Positions 42,644-51,876 of a stretch of 64,000 bases of DNA are shown here, one piece after another. The translations under genes were made by a program, and so were the position numbers. The DNA is from Prodigiosinella aquatilis. Its GTDB lineage: Bacteria > Pseudomonadota > Gammaproteobacteria > Enterobacterales > Enterobacteriaceae. The notes below the pieces were generated by a model. It searched no databases. It worked only from the letters and a program-made list of their open reading frames with translations, and was not told where the DNA came from. The number at the start of each line of letters is the position of its first letter. Position 1 is the first letter of the stretch. The stretch is from the NCBI GenBank assembly GCA_030388725.1, contig CP128857.1:1178001-1242000 (forward strand). The letters run 5' to 3'.

Positions 42644-43855
42644 ATGGGGAAGGGATCAGGTAGTATTTATATTGCAACTACATCAGATACTAAAGGAAAA
42701 GAACTGTTTTACATCCGAGATCTGATTGCGGCAACCGGACTTGATACTGTCACTGTTGACCTTTCTACCAAGTCGTTGACTGAGGATGCGGGAACTGATA
42801 TCAGCGCTGGCACTGTGGCGTCTTATCATCCACAGGGGGCAGCAGCGATATTCTGCGGTGACCGTGGATGTGCGATTAGCGCCATGGCGCAAGCGTTTGA
42901 GCGTTTTATGCTATCTCGTGAAGATGTCGCAGGTTTGTTAGGGTTGGGAGGATCCAGTGGTACCGCGTTGATCACTCCGGCGATGCAGGCTCTACCCATT
43001 GGCTTGCCCAAGCTGATAGTTTCAACCATGGCGTCGGGCGACATTTCAGGTTACATCGGTGCTAGCGATATCAGCATGATGTACTCGGTTACCGACGTAT
43101 CCGGCCTGAACCGAATTTCTCGTCAGGTGCTGGGCAATGCTGCGCACCAGATGGCCGGAGCCGTGAAGTTCCGTACGCAGCAAAACCATGATGATAAACC
43201 GGCGCTGGGGCTGACCATGTTCGGCGTCACTACACCTTGCATTCAGGCTGCCTGCCAGGCGCTGGAAAACGATTTTGACTGTCTGGTATTCCATGCTACC
43301 GGCAGTGGTGGTCGGGCAATGGAAAAACTGGTGGATAGCGGTTTGTTGGCGGGTGTGCTCGACCTTACGACCACCGAAGTGTGTGATTTATTATTTGATG
43401 GTGTATTGGCCTGTACGCCGGAACGTTTTGATGCCATTGCCCGAACACAACTGCCATATGTCGTTTCCTGTGGCGCATTGGATATGGTGAATTTCGGCCA
43501 TCCTTCCACCATCCCTGAAAAATACGCCGGTCGGTTATTTTACAACCACAATGCGCAGGTCACTCTGATGCGTACTACGGTGGAAGAGAATATCGCTATG
43601 GCGAAATGGATTGGTAACAAGCTTAACCATTGCGAAGGCGAAGTTCGTTTTCTGATCCCGGATGGCGGTTTTTCTGCACTGGATGCTCCTGGCCAGGCAT
43701 TTTGGGATCCGTCGGCACAAAAGGCCTTTAGTCAGACGTTGGAAATGACAGTAAATCAAACGGAGAAACGGCAGATAATCCACTTGCCGTATCATATTAA
43801 CGATCCTTTGTTTGCCAGCGCGGCAGTGGCTGCGTTTAGGGCTCTGTTCAAATAA
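42644..43855 (+). CDS. UPF0261 (Tm-1-like ATP-binding domain) protein
   Basis: This 403-residue protein has the two-domain Tm-1-like architecture. The N-terminal domain has SIYIATTSDTKGKELFYIRD and LLGLGGSSGTALITPAMQAL, and the C-terminal domain GLTMFGVTTPCIQAACQALE and VFHATGSGGRAMEKLVDSGL. The family binds ATP. A plant member inhibits tobamovirus replication, but the bacterial function is unknown. AGGAAAGGAG precedes the start. Normally it is paired with a PEP-hydrolase-family protein; here that partner is broken just downstream, so this gene may be losing its role. Confidence 0.85.
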   Translation: MGKGSGSIYIATTSDTKGKELFYIRDLIAATGLDTVTVDLSTKSLTEDAGTDISAGTVASYHPQGAAAIFCGDRGCAISAMAQAFERFMLSREDVAGLLGLGGSSGTALITPAMQALPIGLPKLIVSTMASGDISGYIGASDISMMYSVTDVSGLNRISRQVLGNAAHQMAGAVKFRTQQNHDDKPALGLTMFGVTTPCIQAACQALENDFDCLVFHATGSGGRAMEKLVDSGLLAGVLDLTTTEVCDLLFDGVLACTPERFDAIARTQLPYVVSCGALDMVNFGHPSTIPEKYAGRLFYNHNAQVTLMRTTVEENIAMAKWIGNKLNHCEGEVRFLIPDGGFSALDAPGQAFWDPSAQKAFSQTLEMTVNQTEKRQIIHLPYHINDPLFASAAVAAFRALFK

Positions 43856-43864
43856 GGAGAAAAA

Positions 43865-44296
43865 ATGTCTGTGCAAAATCGTCAACAGTTGTTGGCAACA
43901 TTTCGGGAGATGATTGCCTGTCGTGAACCGATTATCGGTGGAGGAGTTGGTATGGGTCTGTCGGCGAAGTGTGAAGAAGTGGGTGGCATTGACCTGAACA
44001 TCATATAACTCAGGTCGTTATCGAATGGCCGGACGTGGTTCGTTGGCGGGTTTGCTGGCATACGGCAACTTCCGCGGACCGGTATGGGGTACGCTCTGGA
44101 AGTGGACATGATCCGTCTGGCGCATGAGCAAAATATGCTGACCACACCTTATGTATTCAGTGCGGAAGATGCGCAATACATCATGGAACACTGTCCACAA
44201 TGTGATGGTTTTTATGGTGCCAGTTCGATGGAACGTCTACCGACAGAAATAGCATTAACGGATACTACAAAGCAGTTCAAGAGCATCACGCGTTAA
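43865..44296 (+). pseudogene. Degraded phosphoenolpyruvate hydrolase-family gene
   Basis: ATG 43865 with AAGGAG upstream gives MSVQNRQQLLATFREMIACR and IIGGGVGMGLSAKCEEVGGI, the N-terminus of the TIM-barrel PEP-hydrolase family. A one-base shift after GGIDLNI puts [20 protein letters not shown] in another frame. About 80 codons are then missing before [20 protein letters not shown]. Another block is missing between SAEDAQ and YIMEHCPQCDGFYGASSMER. The family is about 275 residues; barely 140 codons remain. It cannot make the enzyme. Confidence 0.9.
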
Positions 44297-44332
44297 TATT
44301 TTTAGGCTGATTATTTGCCAACAACGGGGAAA

Positions 44333-44365
44333 ATATAGCCAGCAGGGTATTCCTGCTGGCTATAT
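44333..44365. terminator. Intrinsic terminator between the PEP-hydrolase relic and mltC
   Basis: ATATAGCCAGCAGG (44333-44346) and CCTGCTGGCTATAT (44352-44365) form a perfect 14-bp stem with a five-base loop. The stem is flanked by AAAA on the left, so on the minus strand it is followed by TTTT. It serves the leftward mltC and probably both directions. Confidence 0.8.
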
Positions 44366-44395
44366 CATTTGTGACTATACCCGTCATCTTGAAAT

Positions 44396-45484
44396 CTATT
44401 GGGTATAGCGGCCAAGCCGGTAGTTCTTTTGCGCCAAATTGACCTTGTACAGATAGTGGCGTGACTCGGCAGACGGGTGACGTGTTACCAGTGTCTGGTA
44501 GATTTCACTTGGCGACATCCCGTTAATGATATTCACCGCTTTATTCTTATCATTGGAGAATACTCGCAGTACGCTGCCTGCACCGCCATTGTAAGCGCTA
44601 ATCATGGCGTAACGCCGTGATGTGGGGTTCTCAATGCCCGCCAGATAGACATTTTTCAGAATCGACAGATAAGCGGTGCCCGTGTCAATATTCTTTTCCG
44701 GGTCAAACAGATAGCTGCGACTCGGTTTTCCCCATTTTCCTCTCATCTTGAATACGTCGCGTCCGGCGCTATGTTGAACGACCTGCATTAATCCCAGAGC
44801 GTCGGAATTGCTCACGGCATAAGGGTTAAAACTGGACTCTGTCTGCATGATGGCGAGAATCAGTGAGGAATCAATACCGTAGCGCTCAGATGCCTGGCGC
44901 ACGATAGGCAGATACTTGTGAGCACGCTTATCAAGGTGGTTAGGCACTAACTGGATAGTAACAGACCAGATAACATGCAGCCCGGAGGTGCGGCTTTGCA
45001 GTTTGGTCTGAAGCAGATAATCGGCAAAGGCACCGGCTCGGCCTTCCCAGCGAATCGGTTGCCCGGTGTTATCCAGCACCTGACCGTATAACATCGGTTC
45101 ACGACTGATCTGGATATCATTGGCATCGGAATACAGGTCAGTGTTGCTGGCATCGTCTCCCATCAATAGCGTGGTGATAATCGCCTGACGCAGGCTAGCT
45201 CGATAGTCGGTGGCTGAAATCGTCTCGACGGTAATTGTCCCCGTCTCAAAGTTGATATGGCTACGTGTCAGATATTGATCGGAGTATTTTACGTAGTCTT
45301 TGGGGCCGGCTATCAGCACTTCATTGATGCCCCAGATGTTTTCAATATTGTTGGCAAATTGCCCCATCAGAATATCAAAAGCGTTGGTATCTTTGATAAA
45401 AGCTTCGTTGTCAACGTACCCCTTTTTACTGGAGCAGGAGATCAGCAATGGGGCGACGAGCAGCAAAACTAACAGTTTCTTCAT
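44396..45484 (-). CDS. mltC: Membrane-bound lytic murein transglycosylase C
   Basis: This 362-residue outer-membrane lipoprotein has lipobox LLISCSSK (Cys at about residue 17), a DUF3393 N-terminal domain and a C-terminal SLT domain. The SLT domain has the catalytic Glu in LAIMQTESSFNPYAVS (about 215-230), then ALGLMQVVQ and MISAYNGGAGSVLRVF. It cleaves the glycan backbone of peptidoglycan to 1,6-anhydromuropeptides. It is in the conserved mutY-yggX-mltC order, 55 bases after yggX. Length matches the E. coli protein. Confidence 0.97.
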   Translation of the reverse strand: MKKLLVLLLVAPLLISCSSKKGYVDNEAFIKDTNAFDILMGQFANNIENIWGINEVLIAGPKDYVKYSDQYLTRSHINFETGTITVETISATDYRASLRQAIITTLLMGDDASNTDLYSDANDIQISREPMLYGQVLDNTGQPIRWEGRAGAFADYLLQTKLQSRTSGLHVIWSVTIQLVPNHLDKRAHKYLPIVRQASERYGIDSSLILAIMQTESSFNPYAVSNSDALGLMQVVQHSAGRDVFKMRGKWGKPSRSYLFDPEKNIDTGTAYLSILKNVYLAGIENPTSRRYAMISAYNGGAGSVLRVFSNDKNKAVNIINGMSPSEIYQTLVTRHPSAESRHYLYKVNLAQKNYRLGRYTQ

Positions 45485-45539
45485 CGTATAAAACCGTATA
45501 GGGATAGGGACGAATTCAAGGCCATGGGTCCTTCACTAA

Positions 45540-45812
45540 TCAATGGTCTGGCGGAGTATATCCGTCAATGTGAACGTCCTGCCCCTCGAACAGGAATTTC
45601 TCCATCTCCTGTTCCAACAATTTGCGGTGTTCAACATTCATCATGCTGAGTTTTTTTTCATTAATCAGCATGGTTTGTTTGGTTTGCCACTGTGCCCAGG
45701 CTGTTTTGGAAATGTTGTTATAAATGCGTTTTCCCAACTCACCGGGGTACAATTGAAAATCCAGTCCTTCGGCGTCTTGTTGTAAAAAAGTACAAAAAAT
45801 CGTTCTACTCAT
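45540..45812 (-). CDS. yggX: YggX iron-trafficking / oxidative stress protein
   Basis: This 90-residue protein starts MSRTIFCTFLQQDAEGLDFQ and contains RIYNNISKTAWAQWQTKQTM and the C-terminal FLFEGQDVHIDGYTPP, all typical of YggX. It protects iron-sulfur proteins from oxidative damage and is linked to MutY function. I start at ATG 45812, with GAGGAAT upstream; an open frame to 45836 has no ribosome-binding site. It lies 20 bases downstream of mutY. Confidence 0.97.
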   Translation of the reverse strand: MSRTIFCTFLQQDAEGLDFQLYPGELGKRIYNNISKTAWAQWQTKQTMLINEKKLSMMNVEHRKLLEQEMEKFLFEGQDVHIDGYTPPDH

Positions 45813-45832
45813 GCTTATTCCTCTTTTATCGC

Positions 45833-46900
45833 TCAAGAATCAACGGATGCTGATCGTGGCTTAGCCAACTGACGTAACAACCGGTCTACCGGAGCGGCTA
45901 CCCCGACGGACGGAGGCTGCGTTAAGTTATACCAAAGACCGGTGCCTTCATCCATGCAAGAACGATATGTCGCGGCATTGATCCATAACGGCACGATATC
46001 CAGATGAAAATGACTGAAAGTATGGCGAAATGCCACCCACTGCTGCAGCTGGTCTGTTTTTATACCACGTTGTCGCAACCAGCTCTCTAGTTCATCCCGA
46101 TTATTGAACTGTGGAAAACAGAACAGCCCTCCCCATAATCCCATGGCCGGACGTTGCTCCAGCCAGACCGTATCATCCTGTTGCAGCAGTAAAAACCAGG
46201 CCGTTTTTTCTGGCAGTGCTTGTTTGGGTTTTTTGCCGGGATATTCCGTCCAACTGTGGTTGGCATAGGCGATGCAGCAATTATTCAGTGGACACAGCTC
46301 GCATTTTGGCCGGCTGCGAGTGCATACCATAGCCCCCAGATCCATCATGGCCTGATTGAAGCGGTTGACGTGCAGTGCCGGAGTGACATCCTCACTGATA
46401 GCCCATAATCGCTGTTCCACGTCTTTTTTCCCCGGCCAGCCAGCGACGGCATAACAACGAGCCAGAACGCGTTTTACATTGCCATCCAGAATAGGGTAGT
46501 GCTGTCCTAGTGCCAGCGAAAGAATGGCACCGGCGGTTGAACGGCCAATACCCGGTAAATCGGCGATGGCTTCAAACGTAGTGGGAAATATTCCACCATG
46601 CTTTGTCGCGATAATCTGGGCGGCTTTATGCAGATTACGGGCGCGGGCGTAATAACCTAACCCGGTCCATAAATGCAGCACTTCGTCCAACGGTGCCGTT
46701 GCCAGCGCGGTTACATCGGGAAACTTTGCCATGAACCGCTGAAAATAAGGAATAACGGTAGTCACCTGAGTCTGCTGTAACATTACTTCTGACAGCCAGA
46801 CTTTATACGGCGTTTTTTCCAGTTGCCAAGGTAGGGTTTTGCGACCATATCGCTCATACCAATCCAGCACCTGTCGAGTGAACGGTTGCGTTTGCATCAT
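45833..46900 (-). CDS. mutY: A/G-specific adenine glycosylase
   Basis: This 355-residue protein has the helix-hairpin-helix LPGIGRSTAGAILS at about residues 112-125, catalytic Asp in PILDGNVKRVL at about 137, and the iron-sulfur cluster CX6CX2CX5C in CTRSRPKCELCPLNNCC. The C-terminal MutT-like domain reads 8-oxoG. It removes adenine opposite 8-oxoguanine. It is divergent from trmB and upstream of yggX and mltC, as in E. coli. The start may be either of two adjacent ATG codons. Confidence 0.97.
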   Translation of the reverse strand: MMQTQPFTRQVLDWYERYGRKTLPWQLEKTPYKVWLSEVMLQQTQVTTVIPYFQRFMAKFPDVTALATAPLDEVLHLWTGLGYYARARNLHKAAQIIATKHGGIFPTTFEAIADLPGIGRSTAGAILSLALGQHYPILDGNVKRVLARCYAVAGWPGKKDVEQRLWAISEDVTPALHVNRFNQAMMDLGAMVCTRSRPKCELCPLNNCCIAYANHSWTEYPGKKPKQALPEKTAWFLLLQQDDTVWLEQRPAMGLWGGLFCFPQFNNRDELESWLRQRGIKTDQLQQWVAFRHTFSHFHLDIVPLWINAATYRSCMDEGTGLWYNLTQPPSVGVAAPVDRLLRQLAKPRSASVDS

Positions 46901-47060
46901 TGAAATAGGGTATTATCCGGCAGGTGAAAATTTGATTGGGATTCCAGCACAGAGTGAATGCGCTGTAAACCGGAACTTTCCGACGCTGTTTACTTGCTAA
47001 ACACCGGTATCCTTGCATAATGCGCGTTTCCTTAATGAAATCGGACTCACATAACGCACT

Positions 47061-47780
47061 ATGATTAATAATGTCATCTCCCCGGAATTTGATGAAAACG
47101 GGCGTCCGCTGCGCAGGATTCGCAGTTTTGTTCGCCGCCAGGGACGCCTGACGAAAGGGCAACAACAAGCGCTGGATAACTTTTGGCCGGTGATGGGCGT
47201 GGAATACCAGGATGACGCACTGGATTTTACCCAGTTGTTCGGGCGTGATGCACCAGTAGTGCTGGAAATCGGCTTTGGGATGGGCGCTTCGCTGGTGACG
47301 ATGGCAGAGCAGCATCCAGAGCAGAATTTTTTAGGAATAGAAGTCCACCGGCCTGGTGTGGGGGCCTGTCTGTCTTCAGCTCAGGATGCCAATCTCGGCA
47401 ATTTGCACGTCATGTGTCATGACGCGGTAGAAGTGCTGGAAAAAATGATTCCTGATGGTTCCCTGTCGATGGTGCAGTTGTTTTTCCCCGATCCGTGGCA
47501 TAAGGCACGACATAATAAACGGCGCATTGTGCAGGTGCCGTTTGTGGAGTTGGTGTTGCGTAAGCTTAAGGTCGGCGGCGTATTTCATATGGCGACCGAT
47601 TGGGAACCTTATGCAGAACATATGCTCGAAGTGATGAGTTCAGTCACTGGTTATCGCAATCTTGCCGAGAATAATGACTATGTACCGCGGCCAGCTTCCC
47701 GGCCGTTAACGAAATTTGAAGCACGTGGCCAGCGTTTGGGGCATGGTGTCTGGGATCTTATGTTTGAGAGGATGAACTAA
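47061..47780 (+). CDS. trmB: tRNA (guanine-N7)-methyltransferase
   Basis: This 239-residue class I methyltransferase has the SAM motif VLEIGFGMGASLVTMA at about residues 70-85 and NFLGIEVHRPGVGACL after it. The active-site loop is LFFPDPWHKARHNKRRIVQ at about 141-159. It makes m7G46 in tRNA variable loops. It is divergent from mutY and overlaps yggL by one base (TAATG), giving translational coupling. Confidence 0.97.
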   Translation: MINNVISPEFDENGRPLRRIRSFVRRQGRLTKGQQQALDNFWPVMGVEYQDDALDFTQLFGRDAPVVLEIGFGMGASLVTMAEQHPEQNFLGIEVHRPGVGACLSSAQDANLGNLHVMCHDAVEVLEKMIPDGSLSMVQLFFPDPWHKARHNKRRIVQVPFVELVLRKLKVGGVFHMATDWEPYAEHMLEVMSSVTGYRNLAENNDYVPRPASRPLTKFEARGQRLGHGVWDLMFERMN

Positions 47781-48124
47781 TGGCAAAGAATCGTAGCCGT
47801 CGTTTACGCAAAAAAATGCATATTGACGAATTTAAGGAATTGGGTTTCTCAGTAAACTGGCGCTTCGCCGAAGGGACCGATGTTAATGGGATCGACCGTA
47901 TACTGGATCAATTTGTGGACGACGTGATTGAACCAAACGGTCTGGCATTTGAAGGGAGTGGTTATCTGCAATGGGAAGGGCTGATTTGCCTGCAAAAGCA
48001 AGGTAACTGCACAGATGAACATCGCCAACAGGTGATGAGCTGGCTGAAAGATCATCAGTTGACAGAAGTAAGCGTTAGTGATCTGTTTGATATTTGGTGG
48101 GATTTGCCTGCTAACCTCGCTTAA
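47780..48124 (+). CDS. yggL: YggL, DUF469 family protein
   Basis: This 114-residue protein starts MAKNRSRRLRKKMHIDEFKE with a basic N-terminus. It contains FAEGTDVNGIDRILDQFVDD and ends WWDLPANLA, the profile of the YggL 50S-ribosome-binding/DUF469 family. It is coupled to trmB. Its precise role in translation is not firmly known. Confidence 0.95.
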   Translation: MAKNRSRRLRKKMHIDEFKELGFSVNWRFAEGTDVNGIDRILDQFVDDVIEPNGLAFEGSGYLQWEGLICLQKQGNCTDEHRQQVMSWLKDHQLTEVSVSDLFDIWWDLPANLA

Positions 48125-48216
48125 TCCTGCCTTTCTATCTGTCGGTCATCTCTTGTCTTTCAGACCGGAGATGACGCCTGTTGCCGCTTTTAGCGCTGTT
48201 TTTTCAGGAGAAAGAT

Positions 48217-48933
48217 ATGTTGCGTAGAATGACCCTCGGTATATTGATGTTGTTTGCCTGGCAAGCCCAGGCGAGCTATCAGTGTAGTGTCCAACCTCAG
48301 GATGACATCATCATTAGCCCGCAAAGTGTTAAGGTGGTGGGCGCTAGCGGTGATTTACAGTTTTCCCCGCAGGGAGACGTGATACAAAACGGAGTGCCGC
48401 TATCCCTTAATGCTTCCCAGCGCCAGCAGGCAAAATCGTATCAAGCGGCACTGCGCGAGCAGCTTCCGTGGATTGACAACGGTGCAGAGCAACATCTGGA
48501 GAAAGCAAATCAGGCACTGGATAAAGTGATTGTGCAAGAACTGGGTAGCGACAGTGGTGTGCGTAATCGTTTGACTGCGCTGGATACACAGTTGAAACAG
48601 CAGATGGAGCGTATTATTGAGCACCGTAGCGACGGTCTGACGTTCCATCATAACGCGATTAAGCAGGTAGAACAGGACGGTCGTCAGATTGTGCAGAACA
48701 GTCTGGGTGGGGTGTTGCAGGATAGTCTGAATGAAATGGGTGTTAAGCAAATGTCCAATGGCGGCAGTAATCCGTTGCAGGCGATAATGGGGAATCTGGG
48801 GGGGTTACAGAAAGCGATTCAAAGTGAATGGAACAATCAAGAAATGGATTTTCAGCGCTTTGGGCATGATGTATGTAGCCGTGTAACCACATTGGAAAAA
48901 CAGCGCCAGACTCTTTTACAGTCAATTAAATAA
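48217..48933 (+). CDS. yggN: YggN, DUF2884 periplasmic protein
   Basis: This 238-residue protein has a signal peptide ending WQAQA before SYQCSVQPQDDIIISPQ, then a long helical charged part (LDTQLKQQMERIIEHRSDGL, QNSLGGVLQDSLNEMGVKQM). It matches the uncharacterised periplasmic YggN family. I start at ATG 48217, with CAGGAG seven bases upstream. It follows yggL as in E. coli, and a strong terminator comes next. Confidence 0.93.
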   Translation: MLRRMTLGILMLFAWQAQASYQCSVQPQDDIIISPQSVKVVGASGDLQFSPQGDVIQNGVPLSLNASQRQQAKSYQAALREQLPWIDNGAEQHLEKANQALDKVIVQELGSDSGVRNRLTALDTQLKQQMERIIEHRSDGLTFHHNAIKQVEQDGRQIVQNSLGGVLQDSLNEMGVKQMSNGGSNPLQAIMGNLGGLQKAIQSEWNNQEMDFQRFGHDVCSRVTTLEKQRQTLLQSIK

Positions 48934-48943
48934 TCTTCTTCTG

Positions 48944-48976
48944 AAAAAGACGAGGTTTTTTATTTCTCGTCTTTTT
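48944..48976 (+). terminator. Intrinsic terminator of the trmB-yggL-yggN operon
   Basis: AAAAAGACGAG (48944-48954) pairs perfectly with CTCGTCTTTTT (48966-48976), with T-run included, ten bases after the yggN stop. Confidence 0.85.
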
Positions 48977-49526
48977 ATTATTCCTTTTTCCAAATTATAT
49001 CCACACTGTTTCTTAAAAACCTTATCCTTTAATAATAATCTATTGTTGAAAATAATAGCGATTTTTTGATGGTATTAATATTGATGTCATTTTGTTTATT
49101 TGTTCATGTTTCGTCATAAAAGATAAAATAAATGGCTTTGATGGGCCACGTAATTGCGTGCCATTAACGCAACGGAAACTCGAAAAGTGACAAGTATATC
49201 AACCCATTAATTGAATTATGTATTAACCCTTGCACAACAAATAACAAGCACGATGGTATTTCGATGACGCGAATAGGAATAAACACTTTTCGCCAGGAAA
49301 ACTACATGTTTTTAAATTGCCAGGGTGAATGTATAGATGAAAATTAATAAATCGTTTTTTAATCATTTTAATGAAATATCAGAACCCTATATTGCTTGAA
49401 TATCAGGGAGATCGTGCGGCCAATGTAAAGGATGACAGTGCCAGAGTACCGTTCAGTATGGCGTTCTGACGGTAGATGCAGCATCATCTTTGTGAGAAGC
49501 GATGCTGCATGGTAAACCGATAAAGA
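48977..49526. other. A/T-rich intergenic region with one strong hairpin
   Basis: About 550 bases between yggN and tas without a supported gene. ATGCAGCATC (49476-49485) and GATGCTGCAT (49501-49510) form a perfect ten-base stem just beyond the 3' end of tas; on the minus strand it follows the tas stop by 17 bases and may act as its terminator. The rest is A/T-rich with no gene-like frame. Confidence 0.5.
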
Positions 49527-50567
49527 TCAAGGCGCCGGAATGGTGAAACGACAGTGGATCGCCTCCAGTTCGGCCAGTAATTCTGCATTTAATGTCAGAT
49601 CCTGGCTGGCAAGGTTGATCTGCAGTTGCTCAATTGATGTCGCTCCCAGCAGTGTTGCCGCGACAAAGGGTTGTTGGCGGATAAATGCCAGTGCCATTTG
49701 TGCCGGATCGAGGCTATATTTCTGTGCCAATGCGACATATTCGGCAATGGCATGCTGGGTATGTGGGGCGGAATAACGGACAAAGCGACTAAACAGAGTA
49801 TTACGCGCTCCTGCCGGTTTAGCGCCATTAAGATACTTGCCAGTCAGAGTACCAAACGCCAGACCTGAGTAGGCCAATAGCTCCACCCCCTCATGGTGAC
49901 TGATTTCTGCCAGACCTATCTCAAAGCTGCGGTTGAGCAGATTGTACGGGTTTTGGATCGATACAATGCGTGGCAGGTCATGCTTTTCCGCCAGTTGCAG
50001 GTAGCGCATCACACCCCACGGTGTTTCATTGGATACGCCGACATAGCGGATTTTACCCGCCCGTACCTGCTCATTCAGGGCTTCCAGTGTTTCCAGTAGT
50101 GTTACTGTCGGTTTTTCATCACTGTATTGGTAGCTCAGCTTGCCGAAACAGTTGGTTTGCCGCTGCGGCCAGTGTAACTGGTACAGGTCAACGTAATCCG
50201 TATTTAGCCGTGTCAGGCTGTCATTCAGCGCATCACGGATATTTTTACGATCCAGTGCTTGCTGCGGGCGAATGCCATTATCGTTACCACGTGTCGGGCC
50301 TGCGACTTTAGTCGCTATGATGAGTTTTTCACGTCCACCACGGCTTTTCAGCCAGGAGCCGATATAACGTTCGGTCAGTCCCTGGGTTTCCGGGCGTGGA
50401 GGAACAGGATACATTTCAGCAGCATCAATCAGATTAACCCCGGCGGCAATGGCGTGATCCAATTGGGCATGGGCTTCAGATTCACTGTTTTGTTCACCAA
50501 ATGTCATCGTGCCGAGACCCAGCACACTGACTTCTAAAGAACTGTGGGGAATACGGTGATATTGCAT
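49527..50567 (-). CDS. tas: Tas aldo-keto reductase
   Basis: This 346-residue NADP(H)-dependent aldo-keto reductase has LGLGTMTFGEQNSESEAHAQ at the N-terminus. The catalytic tetrad is in DAAEMYPVP (Asp, Tyr), IIATKVAGPT (Lys) and YQLHWPQR (His), and the C-terminus has LLGATSIEQLQINL. In E. coli Tas complements tyrosine auxotrophy under starvation; its natural substrate is unclear. I start at ATG 50567 with AGGAAG upstream; the open frame continues to 50609 without support. Confidence 0.95.
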   Translation of the reverse strand: MQYHRIPHSSLEVSVLGLGTMTFGEQNSESEAHAQLDHAIAAGVNLIDAAEMYPVPPRPETQGLTERYIGSWLKSRGGREKLIIATKVAGPTRGNDNGIRPQQALDRKNIRDALNDSLTRLNTDYVDLYQLHWPQRQTNCFGKLSYQYSDEKPTVTLLETLEALNEQVRAGKIRYVGVSNETPWGVMRYLQLAEKHDLPRIVSIQNPYNLLNRSFEIGLAEISHHEGVELLAYSGLAFGTLTGKYLNGAKPAGARNTLFSRFVRYSAPHTQHAIAEYVALAQKYSLDPAQMALAFIRQQPFVAATLLGATSIEQLQINLASQDLTLNAELLAELEAIHCRFTIPAP

Positions 50568-50698
50568 TGCCAGCTTCCTTTTTGTCTGAGAGGAGCAGGT
50601 GCTCGTCAAGGCACCTCAGTCTGACTATAACCAAGCCTCGTCAGAGGGGAAAGCGTCTTTACGTGTAATCTAGCGTATCGGACCAGGGCGCGTGGCGG

Positions 50699-50917
50699 TT
50701 AGCGTTCAATAATCTGGGAGATTTTGTTGCGGTTAATCTGGTGATGGTTGCCATTTTCATCAGTATAACTGAGCATCCCGGTGTTTTTATCCAATGTGGG
50801 TTTGCCTTTGGTTAACAGCATCTGGCCTTCCTGTGTGGCAATGACGTAGTCACTTGCACAGCCGGAGAGCTGAGTAATCAATGCCAGAGTGAGCGCCGTT
50901 TTCATCCAAACGTTCAT
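50699..50917 (-). CDS. ygdR: YgdI/YgdR-family lipoprotein
   Basis: This 72-residue lipoprotein has lipobox LSGCAS (Cys at about residue 20), then YVIATQEGQMLLTKGKPTLD and DENGNHHQINRNKISQIIER, a small SH3-like fold typical of YgdI/YgdR. It lies between tas and ygdQ as in E. coli. The function is unknown. Confidence 0.93.
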   Translation of the reverse strand: MNVWMKTALTLALITQLSGCASDYVIATQEGQMLLTKGKPTLDKNTGMLSYTDENGNHHQINRNKISQIIER

Positions 50918-51076
50918 GGTGGTGTACCTGTTGTTAACAGCAAAAAAACTGAAGGTTGTTCGACCAGTTTACCAAAGAGATTTGATGATTTAATTAGGAT
51001 TAATGGAAGAAAATAACTGATATTTAGAAAAAATATGTCAGGAAAACGAGTATGTCCACCCGTTTCCCCGTGTTAT

Positions 51077-51793
51077 TCAGACGGCTTTATCCGACTTTTT
51101 ACCACGCACCAGATTTAGCGCTTCTACCGACATTGAGAAAAACATGGCGAAATAGATGTAACCCTTCGGCACATGGATGTCGAAACCCTCTAGTATCAGA
51201 GTGAATCCCACCAGAATCAGGAAGGCGAGGGCCAGCATTTTCACTGAAGGGTGACGCTCCACGAATTCACCGATAGGACGGGCAGAGAACATCATTACCC
51301 CAACGGAGATCACGACGGCAGACATCATGATAAACAGATGGTCAGACAAGCCGACTGCGGTGATCACCGAATCCAGACTGAAGATAATATCGAGCATCAT
51401 GATCTGCACGATAGCGCCCCAAAACGAGTACACCATTGAAGCGTGATCTTTTGATCCTCCCTCAATGGTTTCATGAATTTCTTTGCTGGATTTCCATAGC
51501 AGGAACAGTCCCCCGGAGAGCAAAATCAGGTCACGGCAGGAGATTACATTTCCCATTACGGTAAACAGTGGGTTTGTCAGCCGGATAACCCAGGCGATGG
51601 AGGCCAACAGCCCGAGGCGCATTAACATCGCCCCAAGCAAACCGATGCGACGGGCCTTGTTTTGCCGCGCTTTTGGGAGTTTTGCGACAACCAGAGAAAG
51701 GAAAATAATGTTGTCGATACCCAAAACAACTTCCAGGATGGTGAGTGTACCTAACGCCAACCAGGCATTGGGATCTGCAATCCAATCGAACAT
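51077..51793 (-). CDS. ygdQ: TerC-family integral membrane protein YgdQ
   Basis: This 238-residue protein has seven hydrophobic segments. The conserved TerC acidic residues lie in membrane segments: LEVVLGIDNIIFLSLVV (about 20-36) and LDIIFSLDSVITAVGLSD (about 133-150). The family is proposed to move metal ions, especially Mn2+, or to assist membrane protein metallation. It is in the conserved ygdR-ygdQ-mutH order. Confidence 0.92.
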   Translation of the reverse strand: MFDWIADPNAWLALGTLTILEVVLGIDNIIFLSLVVAKLPKARQNKARRIGLLGAMLMRLGLLASIAWVIRLTNPLFTVMGNVISCRDLILLSGGLFLLWKSSKEIHETIEGGSKDHASMVYSFWGAIVQIMMLDIIFSLDSVITAVGLSDHLFIMMSAVVISVGVMMFSARPIGEFVERHPSVKMLALAFLILVGFTLILEGFDIHVPKGYIYFAMFFSMSVEALNLVRGKKSDKAV

Positions 51794-51876
51794 CGTAACA
51801 TTGCACCTTTAAACAAAACGTAAACAATAATTATACGCTGCCCGGTTAGTCTGGAGGCAATATAATGCGTGACAAA

